Shown: positions 8,471 to 17,496, counted from the stretch's first letter. The stretch: 64,000 nucleotides of DNA from Planctomycetota bacterium (GCA_003696675.1 RFGH01000117.1:78890-142889); one strand, 5' to 3'. Numbers and translations: made by a program. Notes: generated from the letters alone by a model not told the origin.

Positions 8471-9301
8471 ATGCCCACCGTCCACCCGACCGCCGTTGTC
8501 GATGCTCAGGCCCAACTCGCCGACGATGTCCATATCGGCCCCTATTGCGTGCTCTCCGGCCCCGTGACACTCGGTGCCGGCGTCCGCCTGATCGCGCATG
8601 TCAGTATTCAGGGCCCTTGCACGATCGGCGATGCGACCATCGTCTATCCGAACGCTTCGCTGGGATTCGAGCCTCAGGACTTCAAGTTCAAGCCCGGTGC
8701 CCCCACCGCGGGCGTGACCATCGGTCGCAACTGTCTCATCCGTGAGCATGCCACCGTGCACGCGGCCACCAAGCCCGACCGCCCGACCTCGGTAGGTGAT
8801 CGGGTGCTGATGATGGTCAACAGCCACCTCGGGCACGACGCCTGGGTCGGCGATGATGTCATCCTGGTGAACAACTGCATGCTGGCGGGTCACAGCGAGG
8901 TGCAGTCCAGAGCGATCCTTTCAGGCGGTGTGATGGTCCACCAGTTCGGGCTGGTCGGGCGGATGGCGATGTGCTCAGGGGGTTCGGTCCTGAGCAACGA
9001 TGTGCCGCCCTTCTGCATGACGGCAAACCGCAACATGCTGGTGGGTCTCAATCTGGTTGGGCTGAGGCGTTCGGGCATGCCGCCCGAGGAGATCAACGCG
9101 ATCAAGCGAGCCTATTCGCAGGTGTTTCGGAACAATCCGCCGCGTGCGGAACTGCTCGAGATGCTCGATGAGCGGGCGAAGTCGAGCCCGGCGGTCGCCG
9201 AGATAGCCGCGTTCATCCGCGCCTCAAAGCGACCGATCTGCCCGGTCGGAGGTCGCCGCACGCACCGTGTTTCCAACGCTCCCGAGGAGGGGGGCTTGTG
9301 A
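8471..9301 (+). CDS. lpxA: Acyl-ACP--UDP-N-acetylglucosamine O-acyltransferase LpxA
   Basis: 276 residues. The N-terminal two thirds are hexapeptide repeats forming a left-handed beta helix (HPTAVVDAQAQLADDVHIGP..). NSHLGHDAWVGDDV holds the catalytic His (second His, general base), and SGGVMVHQFGLVGR and ANRNMLVGLNLVGLRR are LpxA signatures. It starts lipid A synthesis in the cytoplasm by acylating UDP-GlcNAc, which indicates an outer membrane with lipid A. The stop overlaps the GTG of the next gene (GTGA 9298-9301), the first of several coupled starts in this run. Confidence 0.95.
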   Translation: MPTVHPTAVVDAQAQLADDVHIGPYCVLSGPVTLGAGVRLIAHVSIQGPCTIGDATIVYPNASLGFEPQDFKFKPGAPTAGVTIGRNCLIREHATVHAATKPDRPTSVGDRVLMMVNSHLGHDAWVGDDVILVNNCMLAGHSEVQSRAILSGGVMVHQFGLVGRMAMCSGGSVLSNDVPPFCMTANRNMLVGLNLVGLRRSGMPPEEINAIKRAYSQVFRNNPPRAELLEMLDERAKSSPAVAEIAAFIRASKRPICPVGGRRTHRVSNAPEEGGL

Positions 9302-10218
9302 CTGCGTTGGGCGTGACGCCGCCCCCGGCGACCGGGCTGTCCCTGTGTGTGCTGGCCAGTGGGTCGTCCGGCAATTGCTCGGTGCTGGTAAGCAGACCGG
9401 ACGAGACCGGTCCGCGCCGGGTCGTGCTGCTGGACGCCGGGCTCTCACCCCGCAGGACGCAACGCTTGCTGGCCGAACGCGGCATCCGCCCCGACGAGGT
9501 CGACGACATCCTTTTTACGCACCTCGACACGGATCACTGCCACTCGGGCTGGACCTCAGCGTTCCGGCCGGGCGGCTGGCGGGCTAGGCTGAGGATCCAC
9601 CGTCGGCATCTCGGGCGGGCCGAGCGTGCAGGGCTGCTGTTCCGGCACACCGAGGTTTTCGAAGATACGCTGGATCTCGGCACCGGGCTGGACGCGCGGG
9701 CCATGCTGATGTCGCACGATGACCTCGGCGTCGCTGTCTTCCGCCTGAGGGCCGATACCCCGGCCGGGGACGCCCATCTGGGGTTCGCCACAGACCTCGG
9801 GCACACCACAGACGAGTTGATCGCCTCGCTCCGCGGGGTGGATGCCTTGGCCATCGAGTCGAACTATTGCCCCATCATGCAGCATGAGTCCGACCGACCC
9901 GCCTTCCTCAAGCAGCGAATCACCGGGGGAGCCGGGCATCTGAGCAACACCGAGTCCGCCCAGGCCGCGCGGCGGATCGGTCCGCGCGAGTGTCTGATAT
10001 TGCTCCATCTCTCGCGTCAATGCAATACGCCCGTCCGGGCATTACGGGAGCACGCGGGCTGCGGCTGCGAGGTGCATGTCACCAACCAGCATCGTCCGAC
10101 CCCCTGGTTCACGATCCGAGGTGGTGCGCCGCGGTGCGCGGTACCCGCGCCACCCCGCTGCCCGCGTACGCTATTCGACCTTGTGTCCGAACCGCCTACG
10201 CGTACCGTTGCACCATGA
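9298..10218 (+). CDS. Metallo-beta-lactamase-fold hydrolase (WalJ/YycJ-like)
   Basis: 306 residues, GTG start overlapping lpxA. VLASGSSGNCSVLV near the start and THLDTDHCHSGW match the WalJ/YycJ branch of the metallo-beta-lactamase superfamily, with LGFATDLGHTTDEL and ESNYC later. The canonical HxHxDH metal motif reads H-L-D-T-D-H here, so the second His is Asp. Family members are linked to DNA-end processing or cell-wall signalling, but the substrate here is not known. The C-terminal ~35 residues are Pro/Arg-rich and look unstructured. The end overlaps the next start (ATGA). Confidence 0.82.
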   Translation: MTALGVTPPPATGLSLCVLASGSSGNCSVLVSRPDETGPRRVVLLDAGLSPRRTQRLLAERGIRPDEVDDILFTHLDTDHCHSGWTSAFRPGGWRARLRIHRRHLGRAERAGLLFRHTEVFEDTLDLGTGLDARAMLMSHDDLGVAVFRLRADTPAGDAHLGFATDLGHTTDELIASLRGVDALAIESNYCPIMQHESDRPAFLKQRITGGAGHLSNTESAQAARRIGPRECLILLHLSRQCNTPVRALREHAGCGCEVHVTNQHRPTPWFTIRGGAPRCAVPAPPRCPRTLFDLVSEPPTRTVAP

Positions 10219-11003
10219 GTCACGATCGCTCCGATCCGGGGGCAACGCGTCTCGAGCGATGGCTTGACCGACTAACGGGTGTCGGTTCCGGCAAGCTGCG
10301 CATCATCGACGGCGTGCGATACAAGGAACGACGGCCCGGCACATTCTCAGGCGTATTCACCAGCACGGAACACGGCGTGCGGGAGTATGAGGTCCGATTC
10401 CCGAACTCGGACGCACGCGCCCGCCCGATGAGGATCCGAGCCACCCCGACCAGGATCTTCGACGATCTGACACCCGATCCACGAAGGACCCTGGTCAAGT
10501 CGCTCGATGCCGTGGTTCGCCCGGGTGACCGGGTGCTCGATCTGGGCTGTGGCACCGGTGCTGCCTCGCACCACCTGGCGTACCTCGTCGGTCCATCGGG
10601 CGGTGTGGTCGCCTTGGACCGGGACGGCGAATCGATCCGGTTCGCTCGCCAGCGGTACGCATCCCCGCAGCTTGGGTACGAGTTGGGATGGATAGAAACC
10701 CTCGCCGGCGAACTCGACGGCGCCTTCGACACGGTCGTCGCCGTTGATCCGCTGCGCGACACCCCCAACGAACCGGAACGCGACAGACGCGTCGAAGAGC
10801 TGCTCCGCGTCCTGCGGGCCGGCGGTCACCTCTTCTGCATCGGTTCCTCCGCCGAGTCGGGCGAACAGACACGCCGGACGCTCGTACGCCACGCGGTCGA
10901 GCAGGTCGGCCAACCGGTCCATTGCGGCGACTGGCGTGCGACACTGTGGAAGCGGGAGATCCCAGGCCGGACCGCGCCAGACGGAGACACGATCCGCCCC
11001 TAG
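10215..11003 (+). CDS. Class I SAM-dependent methyltransferase
   Basis: 262 residues from ATG 10215, overlapping the stop of the preceding gene. The SAM-binding core begins near residue 97: GDRVLDLGCGTGAASHHLA (motif I), then VVALDRDGESI (acidic end of strand 2), FDTVVAVDPLRD and a VLRAGGHLFCIG segment. This is the UbiE/Methyltransf_11 type fold. The N-terminal ~85 residues are basic and Thr/Arg-rich with no recognised domain. The substrate cannot be deduced; the neighbours (lpxA, rsfS, aroB) do not point to one pathway. Confidence 0.8.
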   Translation: MSHDRSDPGATRLERWLDRLTGVGSGKLRIIDGVRYKERRPGTFSGVFTSTEHGVREYEVRFPNSDARARPMRIRATPTRIFDDLTPDPRRTLVKSLDAVVRPGDRVLDLGCGTGAASHHLAYLVGPSGGVVALDRDGESIRFARQRYASPQLGYELGWIETLAGELDGAFDTVVAVDPLRDTPNEPERDRRVEELLRVLRAGGHLFCIGSSAESGEQTRRTLVRHAVEQVGQPVHCGDWRATLWKREIPGRTAPDGDTIRP

Positions 11004-11011
11004 GGTTGGCC

Positions 11012-11467
11012 ATGCCAGAAGGCCATAGAAACCGACAGCACGCCCGATCCGGCGCCACCACCTCCGACCAACCCGCCGCCTTCGATCGCGAAGGTGCTCG
11101 GGCATTTGCCAAGTCGCTCGCCCGATCGCTGCTCGATGATCGGTGCGAGGATGTCGTCATCCTGGATGTTGCCGATCAGACTACGGTCACGGGCTGCATC
11201 GTGATCGCCTCGGGCACATCCGACCGGCAGATGCGCGCCGCGCTCGACCACCTGGATGATGTAGCCAGGGAGCACGGCACAAAGGTTGCGCGTGTTTCCA
11301 AAGACGACAACACCACATGGCTGCTGGCAGACTTCGTCGATGTGGTCGTCCATCTCTTCGAGCCCAACGCCCGTGCGTTCTATGACCTCGAGAGCATGTG
11401 GCTGGACGCGCCGCGGATCGATCCGCCGGAACCGTCTCGGCGTCCCGGCAAGGACAGCCCGGCATGA
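11012..11467 (+). CDS. rsfS: Ribosome silencing factor RsfS
   Basis: 151 residues from ATG 11012. After a hydrophilic N-terminal extension of ~30 residues comes the RsfS/Iojap domain: CEDVVILDVADQTTVTGCIVIASGTSDRQMRA, then WLLADFVDVVVHLFEPNARAFYDLESMW. RsfS binds ribosomal protein L14 and keeps the subunits apart during starvation. The C-terminus is short and Pro/Arg-rich. Its stop overlaps the aroB start (ATGA 11464-11467). The N-terminal extension is outside the family core, so an internal start is possible. Confidence 0.93.
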   Translation: MPEGHRNRQHARSGATTSDQPAAFDREGARAFAKSLARSLLDDRCEDVVILDVADQTTVTGCIVIASGTSDRQMRAALDHLDDVAREHGTKVARVSKDDNTTWLLADFVDVVVHLFEPNARAFYDLESMWLDAPRIDPPEPSRRPGKDSPA

Positions 11468-12642
11468 ACGCCCGGGAGGTCAGAGTTGAACTGGGTGAGC
11501 GTGCCTACACCGTGCACATCGGCCCGGGCGCACTGCTCAGCGTGCCGGCAGAGATACGCAAGCGGCTCGGCACGACTCCCCGCCGCGCCTTCGTCGTGCG
11601 AGATTCTGGCGTGCCCGCCGTGTTCTTCGATGAACTCGCGGCGCTTCTCTCCGACGCGGAACTTGCCGTGTCATCGATCGAACTGGTGCCAACAGAGCAA
11701 TCCAAGAGTATCGCAACGCTCGAGCGCGTCCTCGCCGCCATGGCCTCATCCGGACACTCAAGGGCCGACCCCGTGGTCGCGCTTGGCGGCGGCATCGTCG
11801 GTGATCTCGCGGGGTTTGCCGCAGCCAGTTATCAACGGGGCGTGCCCGTGGTGCAGTGCCCGACCACGCTCCTCGCGATGGTGGACGCGTCCGTGGGCGG
11901 AAAAACCGGTGTCAATCTACGGGTCGCGAACGATACCGGCGATCGCCTGCTGAAGAACTTCGTCGGCGCCTTCCACCAACCGTTGACGGTCGCGGCGGAC
12001 ACGAGGGTGCTGATGTCTCTCCCCGACCGTCACCGTCGCGCCGGGCTTGCCGAGTGCGTCAAGCATGCGATGATCGCCTTGGGCATCACCGGAGCCGACC
12101 TGATGTCGGAGACGCGGGCCGCCATGCCGGGTGTGCTCGCGGGCGAAGAAGACGCTTACGGTCGTCTCATCGAACGGTCCGTGGCCCTGAAAGGCGAGGT
12201 CGTCCGCAGGGACGAGCGTGAGTCCATCGCGGGTCTCGGCGGGGTGCGCATGCTCCTCAACCTTGGGCACACCTTCGGACACGCGATCGAGACGATCCCG
12301 AATCTCTCACCGAACCCCGCGTATCCCGAACTGGCGCCGCTGCATCACGGCGAGGCGGTCGGACTAGGACTGCTGGCCGCGTGCCGGTGTGCCGAGCGCC
12401 TCGGCATGTGTGAACCCGGTGTCGGCGACGAGGTGCTCGGCATTCTCGACATGATCGGGCTGCCCAGCACCGTCCGGGACCTTCCCGACACGGACGAGGT
12501 GCGTTCCCGCATGGGCGCCGACAAGAAGGCGGCCGGGGGCAAACTGCGTTTGGTGCTCCCCGAAGGCAGAGGGCGGTGCCGGGTCGTTACCAATCCGGAT
12601 GAAACAGCAGTAGCGGCCGGCATCGACGCGATCCGTGGCTGA
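11464..12642 (+). CDS. aroB: 3-dehydroquinate synthase
   Basis: 392 residues from ATG 11464. NAD-binding and active-site segments are present: ALGGGIVGDLAGFAAASYQRG, CPTTLLAMVDASVGGKTGVN, ECVKHAMI (metal Glu), LGHTFGHAIE and HHGEAVGLG (metal His ligands). The enzyme converts DAHP to 3-dehydroquinate, step 2 of the shikimate pathway, in the cytoplasm with NAD and Zn or Co. Slightly longer than the usual ~360 residues. Probably translated together with rsfS. Confidence 0.96.
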   Translation: MNAREVRVELGERAYTVHIGPGALLSVPAEIRKRLGTTPRRAFVVRDSGVPAVFFDELAALLSDAELAVSSIELVPTEQSKSIATLERVLAAMASSGHSRADPVVALGGGIVGDLAGFAAASYQRGVPVVQCPTTLLAMVDASVGGKTGVNLRVANDTGDRLLKNFVGAFHQPLTVAADTRVLMSLPDRHRRAGLAECVKHAMIALGITGADLMSETRAAMPGVLAGEEDAYGRLIERSVALKGEVVRRDERESIAGLGGVRMLLNLGHTFGHAIETIPNLSPNPAYPELAPLHHGEAVGLGLLAACRCAERLGMCEPGVGDEVLGILDMIGLPSTVRDLPDTDEVRSRMGADKKAAGGKLRLVLPEGRGRCRVVTNPDETAVAAGIDAIRG

Positions 12643-12662
12643 TCCCATAGGATGACCGCGAC

Positions 12663-12932
12663 ATGAGCCTCGCCGTGACCAGTACGACATCGCTCCTCAT
12701 CTGGGTCGGGGCCTTGATCGTGGTCGCATTGTTTGGGGGTCTGGTCATGCTGGCGGTGCGTCGGCGGATGTTCAACGAGCCGGATGCCGCCGCGGATGCG
12801 GGTCTCATGGAGCAGCTCAGACGCATGCTCGAGCGCGGAGAAATGACCCAGGACGAGTACGACCTTGCCCGACGCAAGATCGTGGAACGGGCCCGCGGAA
12901 ATCCCGCACCCCGATCAAAATCCGACCAGTGA
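12663..12932 (+). CDS. Small membrane protein with SHOCT-like tail
   Basis: 89 residues. One membrane helix at ~residues 11-30, a basic stop-transfer (RRR), then a C-terminal short helical hairpin MEQLRRMLERGEMTQDEYDLARRKI. That pattern (L..ML..GEMT..EYD..RRKI) is the SHOCT oligomerisation motif, often fused to membrane anchors. Function unknown. It starts 20 bases after aroB, so it may belong to the same transcript. The 242 bases that follow, up to the clpX start, contain no gene I can support and probably hold the clpX promoter. Confidence 0.72.
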   Translation: MSLAVTSTTSLLIWVGALIVVALFGGLVMLAVRRRMFNEPDAAADAGLMEQLRRMLERGEMTQDEYDLARRKIVERARGNPAPRSKSDQ

Positions 12933-13174
12933 CCACCCTTGGATGACGCCGGAAGGGTTGGACTGTAGCAGTATGGTTGGGTTCTGGTAGTTACGACTTT
13001 CCCTTTGGAGACTGGAGCCGGCCCACCGGACGGGGATACGCTCTGAACTAGGGAGCGCAGGCGCCGGAACCGGCGGTTCGGATTGAGCCGGCCCGCCCGA
13101 TCGGCCGATACCCCCGACGGAACCACGCTTTCGGAAGCGTGGCTCACAAGCCCCGACGAACCCACGAGGCCGCG

Positions 13175-14602
13175 ATGACCCAATACCGCAAAGGCGCTTC
13201 TGTTCCGCCCGTCCCTGTCAGCGCGACCCGATCCGGATCGGTCGGCTCGTCAGAGTCCGGCTCTGGTTCCGAGAGCGGGACCGGCGGCGGCTCCGGAGGC
13301 GGAGGATCCGGGTCCGGCGGAGGCGGCGGCTTTCGCGGCCGCAAGGTCACTACCTGCTCGTTCTGCGGCAAGACCAGCCGCGAAGTCGGCCCGATGGTCG
13401 AAGGCCCGGGCGAGGTCTACATCTGCAACAACTGCGTCGACCTGTGCCAGAACATATTCCGCCAAGAGCGCCGGCGCGTCTCATCTGTCTCGGCCCAGCT
13501 CAGCGAGATCCCCTCGCCCCGCGAGATCGTTGAGTTCATGAGCCAGTATGTCATCGGGCAGGAGATCGCCAAACGGTCCCTCGCCGTCGCGGTTCATAAC
13601 CACTACAAACGACTGCTCCACGCCGAGAGCGAAGACGCCAATACGATCGAACTCGACAAGTCCAACATCCTTCTGATCGGGCCGACCGGATCTGGCAAGA
13701 CGCTCCTCGCCCGCACCATGGCGCGTCTGCTCAAGGTCCCCTTTGCCATCGGCGACGCGACGACGCTGACCGAAGCGGGCTATGTCGGCGAGGATGTCGA
13801 GAACCTTCTGCTCAAGCTGCTCCAAGCGGCTGACTTCGACATCGAGGCTGCCCAGCGCGGCATCATCTATATCGACGAAGTCGACAAGGTCGGCAAAACC
13901 TCCAACAATGTCTCGATCACCCGCGATGTGTCCGGCGAGGGCGTCCAGCAGTCTCTGCTCAAGATGCTCGAGGGCACCGTCGCCAATGTGCCCCCACAAG
14001 GCGGGCGCAAGCACCCCGAGCAGCAGTACATCCAGTTCGACACCCGCAATGTGCTGTTCATCTGCGGCGGCACATTCGTCGGGCTTGAGGACATCATCCG
14101 CCGGCGTCTGGGCAAAACCAAGATCGGCTTCACCAGCCATGAGTCCGACCCCGCCCGCCCGGTGGGCAACGAGAAGCTCGAGCGTGAGTGGCTGCTCAAG
14201 CAGGTCACGAACGCCGATGTCGTCGAGTTCGGGCTGATCCCCGAGCTGGTCGGGCGTCTGCCGGTCATCACCCCACTGATGCCGCTCACCAACGACGCGC
14301 TGGTCCAGATCCTGACCGAGCCGAAGAATGCCATCGTGCGTCAGTATCAGCACATGTTCGCACTCGAGGGTGCGAAACTGACCTTCACCGATGAGGCACT
14401 GCTGGCTATCGCCAAGCTCGCGTCCAAGCGGTCGACCGGCGCCCGCGCCCTCCGCGCGGTCATGGAAGAAGTCATGATCGATCTGATGTATGACCTGCCG
14501 GACATGGACAACACCAACGCCGAGTATGTGATCGACAAGGACCATGTAGAGCACCCGCGCAAGCTCAAGGAACTGCGCGTGCCCAAAGTCCACACGGCCT
14601 GA
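13175..14602 (+). CDS. clpX: ATP-dependent Clp protease ATP-binding subunit ClpX
   Basis: 475 residues from ATG 13175 (GAGG upstream; GTG 13139 is an alternative). The N-terminal zinc-binding domain has the four cysteines CSFC...CNNC (Cys61, Cys64 and the pair after YI). Then GPTGSGKT (Walker A), [10 protein letters not shown] (Walker B), [12 protein letters not shown], the IGF loop [10 protein letters not shown] that docks ClpP, and [11 protein letters not shown] (sensor 2). ClpX unfolds substrates for ClpP in the cytoplasm. Unusual: residues ~16-52, before the zinc domain, are an almost pure Ser/Gly/Glu low-complexity segment that ordinary ClpX lacks. No clpP is adjacent. Confidence 0.96.
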   Translation: MTQYRKGASVPPVPVSATRSGSVGSSESGSGSESGTGGGSGGGGSGSGGGGGFRGRKVTTCSFCGKTSREVGPMVEGPGEVYICNNCVDLCQNIFRQERRRVSSVSAQLSEIPSPREIVEFMSQYVIGQEIAKRSLAVAVHNHYKRLLHAESEDANTIELDKSNILLIGPTGSGKTLLARTMARLLKVPFAIGDATTLTEAGYVGEDVENLLLKLLQAADFDIEAAQRGIIYIDEVDKVGKTSNNVSITRDVSGEGVQQSLLKMLEGTVANVPPQGGRKHPEQQYIQFDTRNVLFICGGTFVGLEDIIRRRLGKTKIGFTSHESDPARPVGNEKLEREWLLKQVTNADVVEFGLIPELVGRLPVITPLMPLTNDALVQILTEPKNAIVRQYQHMFALEGAKLTFTDEALLAIAKLASKRSTGARALRAVMEEVMIDLMYDLPDMDNTNAEYVIDKDHVEHPRKLKELRVPKVHTA

Positions 14603-14626
14603 TCGTTCTCAACATCAGAAAACAAC

Positions 14627-14654
14627 GCGGGCGTCCCTCGGGACGCCCGCTTTT
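14627..14654 (+). terminator. Rho-independent terminator after clpX
   Basis: A perfect 10-bp stem, GCGGGCGTCC (14627-14636) with GGACGCCCGC (14641-14650), 4-base loop, followed by TTTT. It lies 24 bases after the clpX stop and between two convergent genes. Confidence 0.92.
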
Positions 14655-14679
14655 AATTGTGAGATCGATCGTCGTGTGC

Positions 14680-16083
14680 TCAGGTATTGATGGGCGTAGC
14701 AACCATGATTTCCTCGCCGTCCACTTCTACCGAAGCCAATGCATACAGCCGGATGTCGGTGTCCAGCACCGCCCGATGACGAGCGGGCGAGCGGGCGAGT
14801 AGATGCAGCGTGACGCCACAGTCGGCCATCGGATCGGAAGCCGGCAGGCGGACCGATGTCTCTGCCCGGATCAGCAGAGGAAGATTATCCATGGCCCACG
14901 CGCCCGCCGCGAGCAACCTGGCGACGGCGTCCGGGCCATCATCGGTTGTAACCGCGTGCAGATCGCCTTCCGCATCGCAGGCTAATTCTACGCCGGGTGC
15001 GTACGGACACCGAGCCTGGATCGTGCTGAGCCCTTCGATCAGCTCCGGCAGCGGCTCGCGCAGACGACGGTTCGTCGGCTTCGGTTCGACCAGCGGCAGC
15101 GAATCTCCCCGCGTGACCGCGGGGGTCGGATCGGAGCGCGGCGCACCGATCGGACGCACGACGACCTCGGGCATCGCCGGGCGATCGGCCTCTTCGTCCG
15201 TGAGCCGCAGCGACACCGGAGCGAACGGGGCCTCACTCTGTGTGTCGAGCAATGCTTCGATCGCACGGTCCGCCGCGTGATCTTCATCGATACGACAGAT
15301 CGTCGTGGTCCCTGTTGCGTCGATGCGACCGGATGCGTCGAGCACCTCGACCGGTCGGTCGAGGAACGCCTTACACGCGCGCTCGATCTTCTTGCACGCC
15401 TGCGCGATGACCTCGCCCGATCCACCCATCACGGCGACCCGCAATCGCGGGGGCTCATCCGAGTCCAGCCGATCATCGAGCGACGCGGCGAGCGATTTGA
15501 TCAGACGGTAAGACGCAACAACCGCGGCCTCGTCCGCCCCGGTTAGGATTGTCACCTCGTCGATCCCGCCACGCTCAAGCAGTTCCGGCTCGGCCGTCTC
15601 ATCCACACGCAGAATGACCCGCGATGCGGCAGCCATAGCGACCGCGATGGCATCCTCGATCGACTCGACCGGCTCGACCTCCGCGCGCTGCACGCCTGTG
15701 ATCACATCAACCGCCACCGATCCGCCCGAGGTACGAACCAGAGAGACGGTCTCGCCACGCTTCCGGGCCGCTTGGCACGCATACTGCCTCACCCAGAGCG
15801 AGGCTCGCACAGGTAAGTGTCCGAGTACCACAAGTTCTATCTGAGGACGCTCAGCCCGATGGTCCGAGTCCGAATCGGCCCGCACCGATCGCACCGCTGA
15901 ACCCTCGTACCGCGAGGACGGTGGCGCACTCGTCGGCTTGGGCTGGGGCTCGTCGGCGGGAGACATCGGGCGGGGAGCGAACGCCGCATCGCCGAGGAAC
16001 AGCTCGGCCAGCGCGTCATGTTCTTCCTGCTCGGTGCCGGTCAGACGGATGCCCGGACGGGCAGGTGGGCGATTCTGATCCAT
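14680..16083 (-). CDS. MinD/FlhG-like fold protein lacking a P-loop
   Basis: 467 residues from ATG 16083, which has GGAGCGGAGG upstream. The first ~60 residues are Pro/Ser-rich. From there the pattern strand (IELVVLGHLP), helix, strand (TVSLVRTSGG), then RVILRVD, IDEVTILTGADEAAVVASY, RLIKSL, LRVAVMGGSG and ACKKIERACKAFL runs parallel to MinD/FlhG proteins, where the same places hold the P-loop, the DxD strand, a T.PE.....AY.LIK helix and a V.N..... strand. The P-loop glycines and lysine are absent, so ATP hydrolysis is unlikely. The C-terminal ~190 residues are a separate region I do not recognise. It follows the ParA-CBM48 gene after 54 bases on the same strand. The fold call is my inference from pattern only. 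Confidence 0.6.
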   Translation of the reverse strand: MDQNRPPARPGIRLTGTEQEEHDALAELFLGDAAFAPRPMSPADEPQPKPTSAPPSSRYEGSAVRSVRADSDSDHRAERPQIELVVLGHLPVRASLWVRQYACQAARKRGETVSLVRTSGGSVAVDVITGVQRAEVEPVESIEDAIAVAMAAASRVILRVDETAEPELLERGGIDEVTILTGADEAAVVASYRLIKSLAASLDDRLDSDEPPRLRVAVMGGSGEVIAQACKKIERACKAFLDRPVEVLDASGRIDATGTTTICRIDEDHAADRAIEALLDTQSEAPFAPVSLRLTDEEADRPAMPEVVVRPIGAPRSDPTPAVTRGDSLPLVEPKPTNRRLREPLPELIEGLSTIQARCPYAPGVELACDAEGDLHAVTTDDGPDAVARLLAAGAWAMDNLPLLIRAETSVRLPASDPMADCGVTLHLLARSPARHRAVLDTDIRLYALASVEVDGEEIMVATPINT

Positions 16084-16137
16084 CGGCGAGCCTCCGCTCC
16101 AGTTTGCCCGCCGATCCATCCGGCGGGGCGTGCGGCC

Positions 16138-17496
16138 TTAGGCCGACGCGACATTGTTCTCACCCCCCAGACCGTTGGGCGTCCGGGCGGGGTTGTACGG
16201 ATCGCAGCACCACTGCCCGTCCACCACCAGCCGGTATTCGTGCCGCCCGCTGGGGCATTCAACCCGGCACTCGAAGATACCCAGGTCGGTTCGTTTCGTC
16301 ATCTGTCCCCGTTCCGGGTTCCACCCATTGAACCCCCCCACCACCGATACAGACCCACCAGCCGTTATAGGCTGAACAAACAGCAGCCCTCCGGCGACCG
16401 CCCGGACCCCCCACAAATGGCGGAGAGCCTCGGGATCGGGGGGCGGTGGAGCCTCTGCGGGTGTGGGGTCCGGCACGATCTCGATCGCCACCGGCTTGTG
16501 GGGCATCAACGAACGGCGCAACGGGACGGATCTGGTCATGGAAGCCGCCTTGAGCGCCATTTCCTGGGCCCGGCTCAGCGTGGCCCCACTCCCGGGCGTG
16601 ACGAGCGTGGCCTCTAGGAGGCGAGGTTCGACGATGCGATCGGTATCTCCCCCCGGTTCAGGGCGGTCAAGGTCGGCGTGCTCGATCAGCCATTCGCATA
16701 GCGAGCCGTAGTCGTCCGCACCCATGGACCCCGGGGCATGCTCCTCGACGGGGCGTCCGAACGAAGCCGCCTCCTTCACCTCGGGGTCCAAACGAATGAT
16801 CGTGGGGATCACCGCCGATCCGAAGCGATCCCGGAGATCGTCCAACAGATCGCGAGCAAGGGGCAGTGTGGGGTCGTACATGGTCGCTAGGAGACGGACA
16901 CGCGGCTCGACCCCGATATGACGGGTGACGGAGCGTGCGGTCTGGATCTGCTTACCGGCGCCGCGGAGCGAGAAATAGCTGGTTTCGACCGGGATGATGA
17001 TCTCCGAAGCGGCAGCTAGGGCGTTGTAGCTGAGCAGCCCGATCGACGGTGGGCAGTCGATGACCACGACATCGTACTTTGTCCCCGAGGCGCCCTGCTG
17101 ACCGGCTGGGCTGTCGTCGACAGGCGGCGTGGCGACGAGGCGTTTGATGACGGAAGCAAGCCGGTTTTGGGGCTGATCCATGTCGGCCAGCCCCCCGCGG
17201 GCAGACTCGAGCCCCGCGAGTCTCATGCGGCTGGGCAGCAGGTCGAGACCGCGACCGACACGCCACAGGAACCGGTCGCGATCGAGCGGGGCCCCGGTCG
17301 GGAGGCGGAGCGCGTCGCCGACATCGAGATCGAGCCGATCCTCGGGAACGCCCAGCCCGGCGGCACAATGGGATTGGGGGTCCAGATCGATGAGCAAGGT
17401 GCGGAAACCGCGTCTGGCCAAACCGGCCGAGACATTGATGGCGGTGGTCGTCTTGCCGCACCCGCCTTTCTGATTGATGACCGCGATCGTGCGCAT
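16138..17496 (-). CDS. ParA-family ATPase fused to a C-terminal CBM48/AMPK-beta-like domain
   Basis: 452 residues from ATG 17496, with GAGGGG upstream. Residues 1-~255 are a complete ParA/Soj ATPase: NQKGGCGKTTTAINVSAGLA with the deviant Walker A lysines K10 and K15, LIDLDPQSH, VVVIDCPPSIGLLSYNAL, PVETSYFSLRGAGK. A Pro/Ala-rich linker leads to a glycogen-binding-like domain from ~residue 365: SVSVVGGFNGWNPE, GRHEYRLVVDGQW, then PNGLGGENNV. Residues that contact sugar in AMPK-beta domains appear kept (Trp392, Arg422 in place of Lys, Trp429, Asn447-448). No ParB or parS is nearby. ParA ATPases position cargo by dimerising on DNA or membrane; the fused domain suggests carbohydrate cargo or carbohydrate sensing, which is inference. 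Confidence 0.88.
   Translation of the reverse strand: MRTIAVINQKGGCGKTTTAINVSAGLARRGFRTLLIDLDPQSHCAAGLGVPEDRLDLDVGDALRLPTGAPLDRDRFLWRVGRGLDLLPSRMRLAGLESARGGLADMDQPQNRLASVIKRLVATPPVDDSPAGQQGASGTKYDVVVIDCPPSIGLLSYNALAAASEIIIPVETSYFSLRGAGKQIQTARSVTRHIGVEPRVRLLATMYDPTLPLARDLLDDLRDRFGSAVIPTIIRLDPEVKEAASFGRPVEEHAPGSMGADDYGSLCEWLIEHADLDRPEPGGDTDRIVEPRLLEATLVTPGSGATLSRAQEMALKAASMTRSVPLRRSLMPHKPVAIEIVPDPTPAEAPPPPDPEALRHLWGVRAVAGGLLFVQPITAGGSVSVVGGFNGWNPERGQMTKRTDLGIFECRVECPSGRHEYRLVVDGQWCCDPYNPARTPNGLGGENNVASA

Noticed and set aside
13040-13105. tRNA-like piece with a possible anticodon arm and a GGTTCG.. segment
   Set aside because: The supposed anticodon loop lacks T at position 33, and there is no matching acceptor stem or CCA. 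It is probably chance pairing in a GC-rich promoter region.
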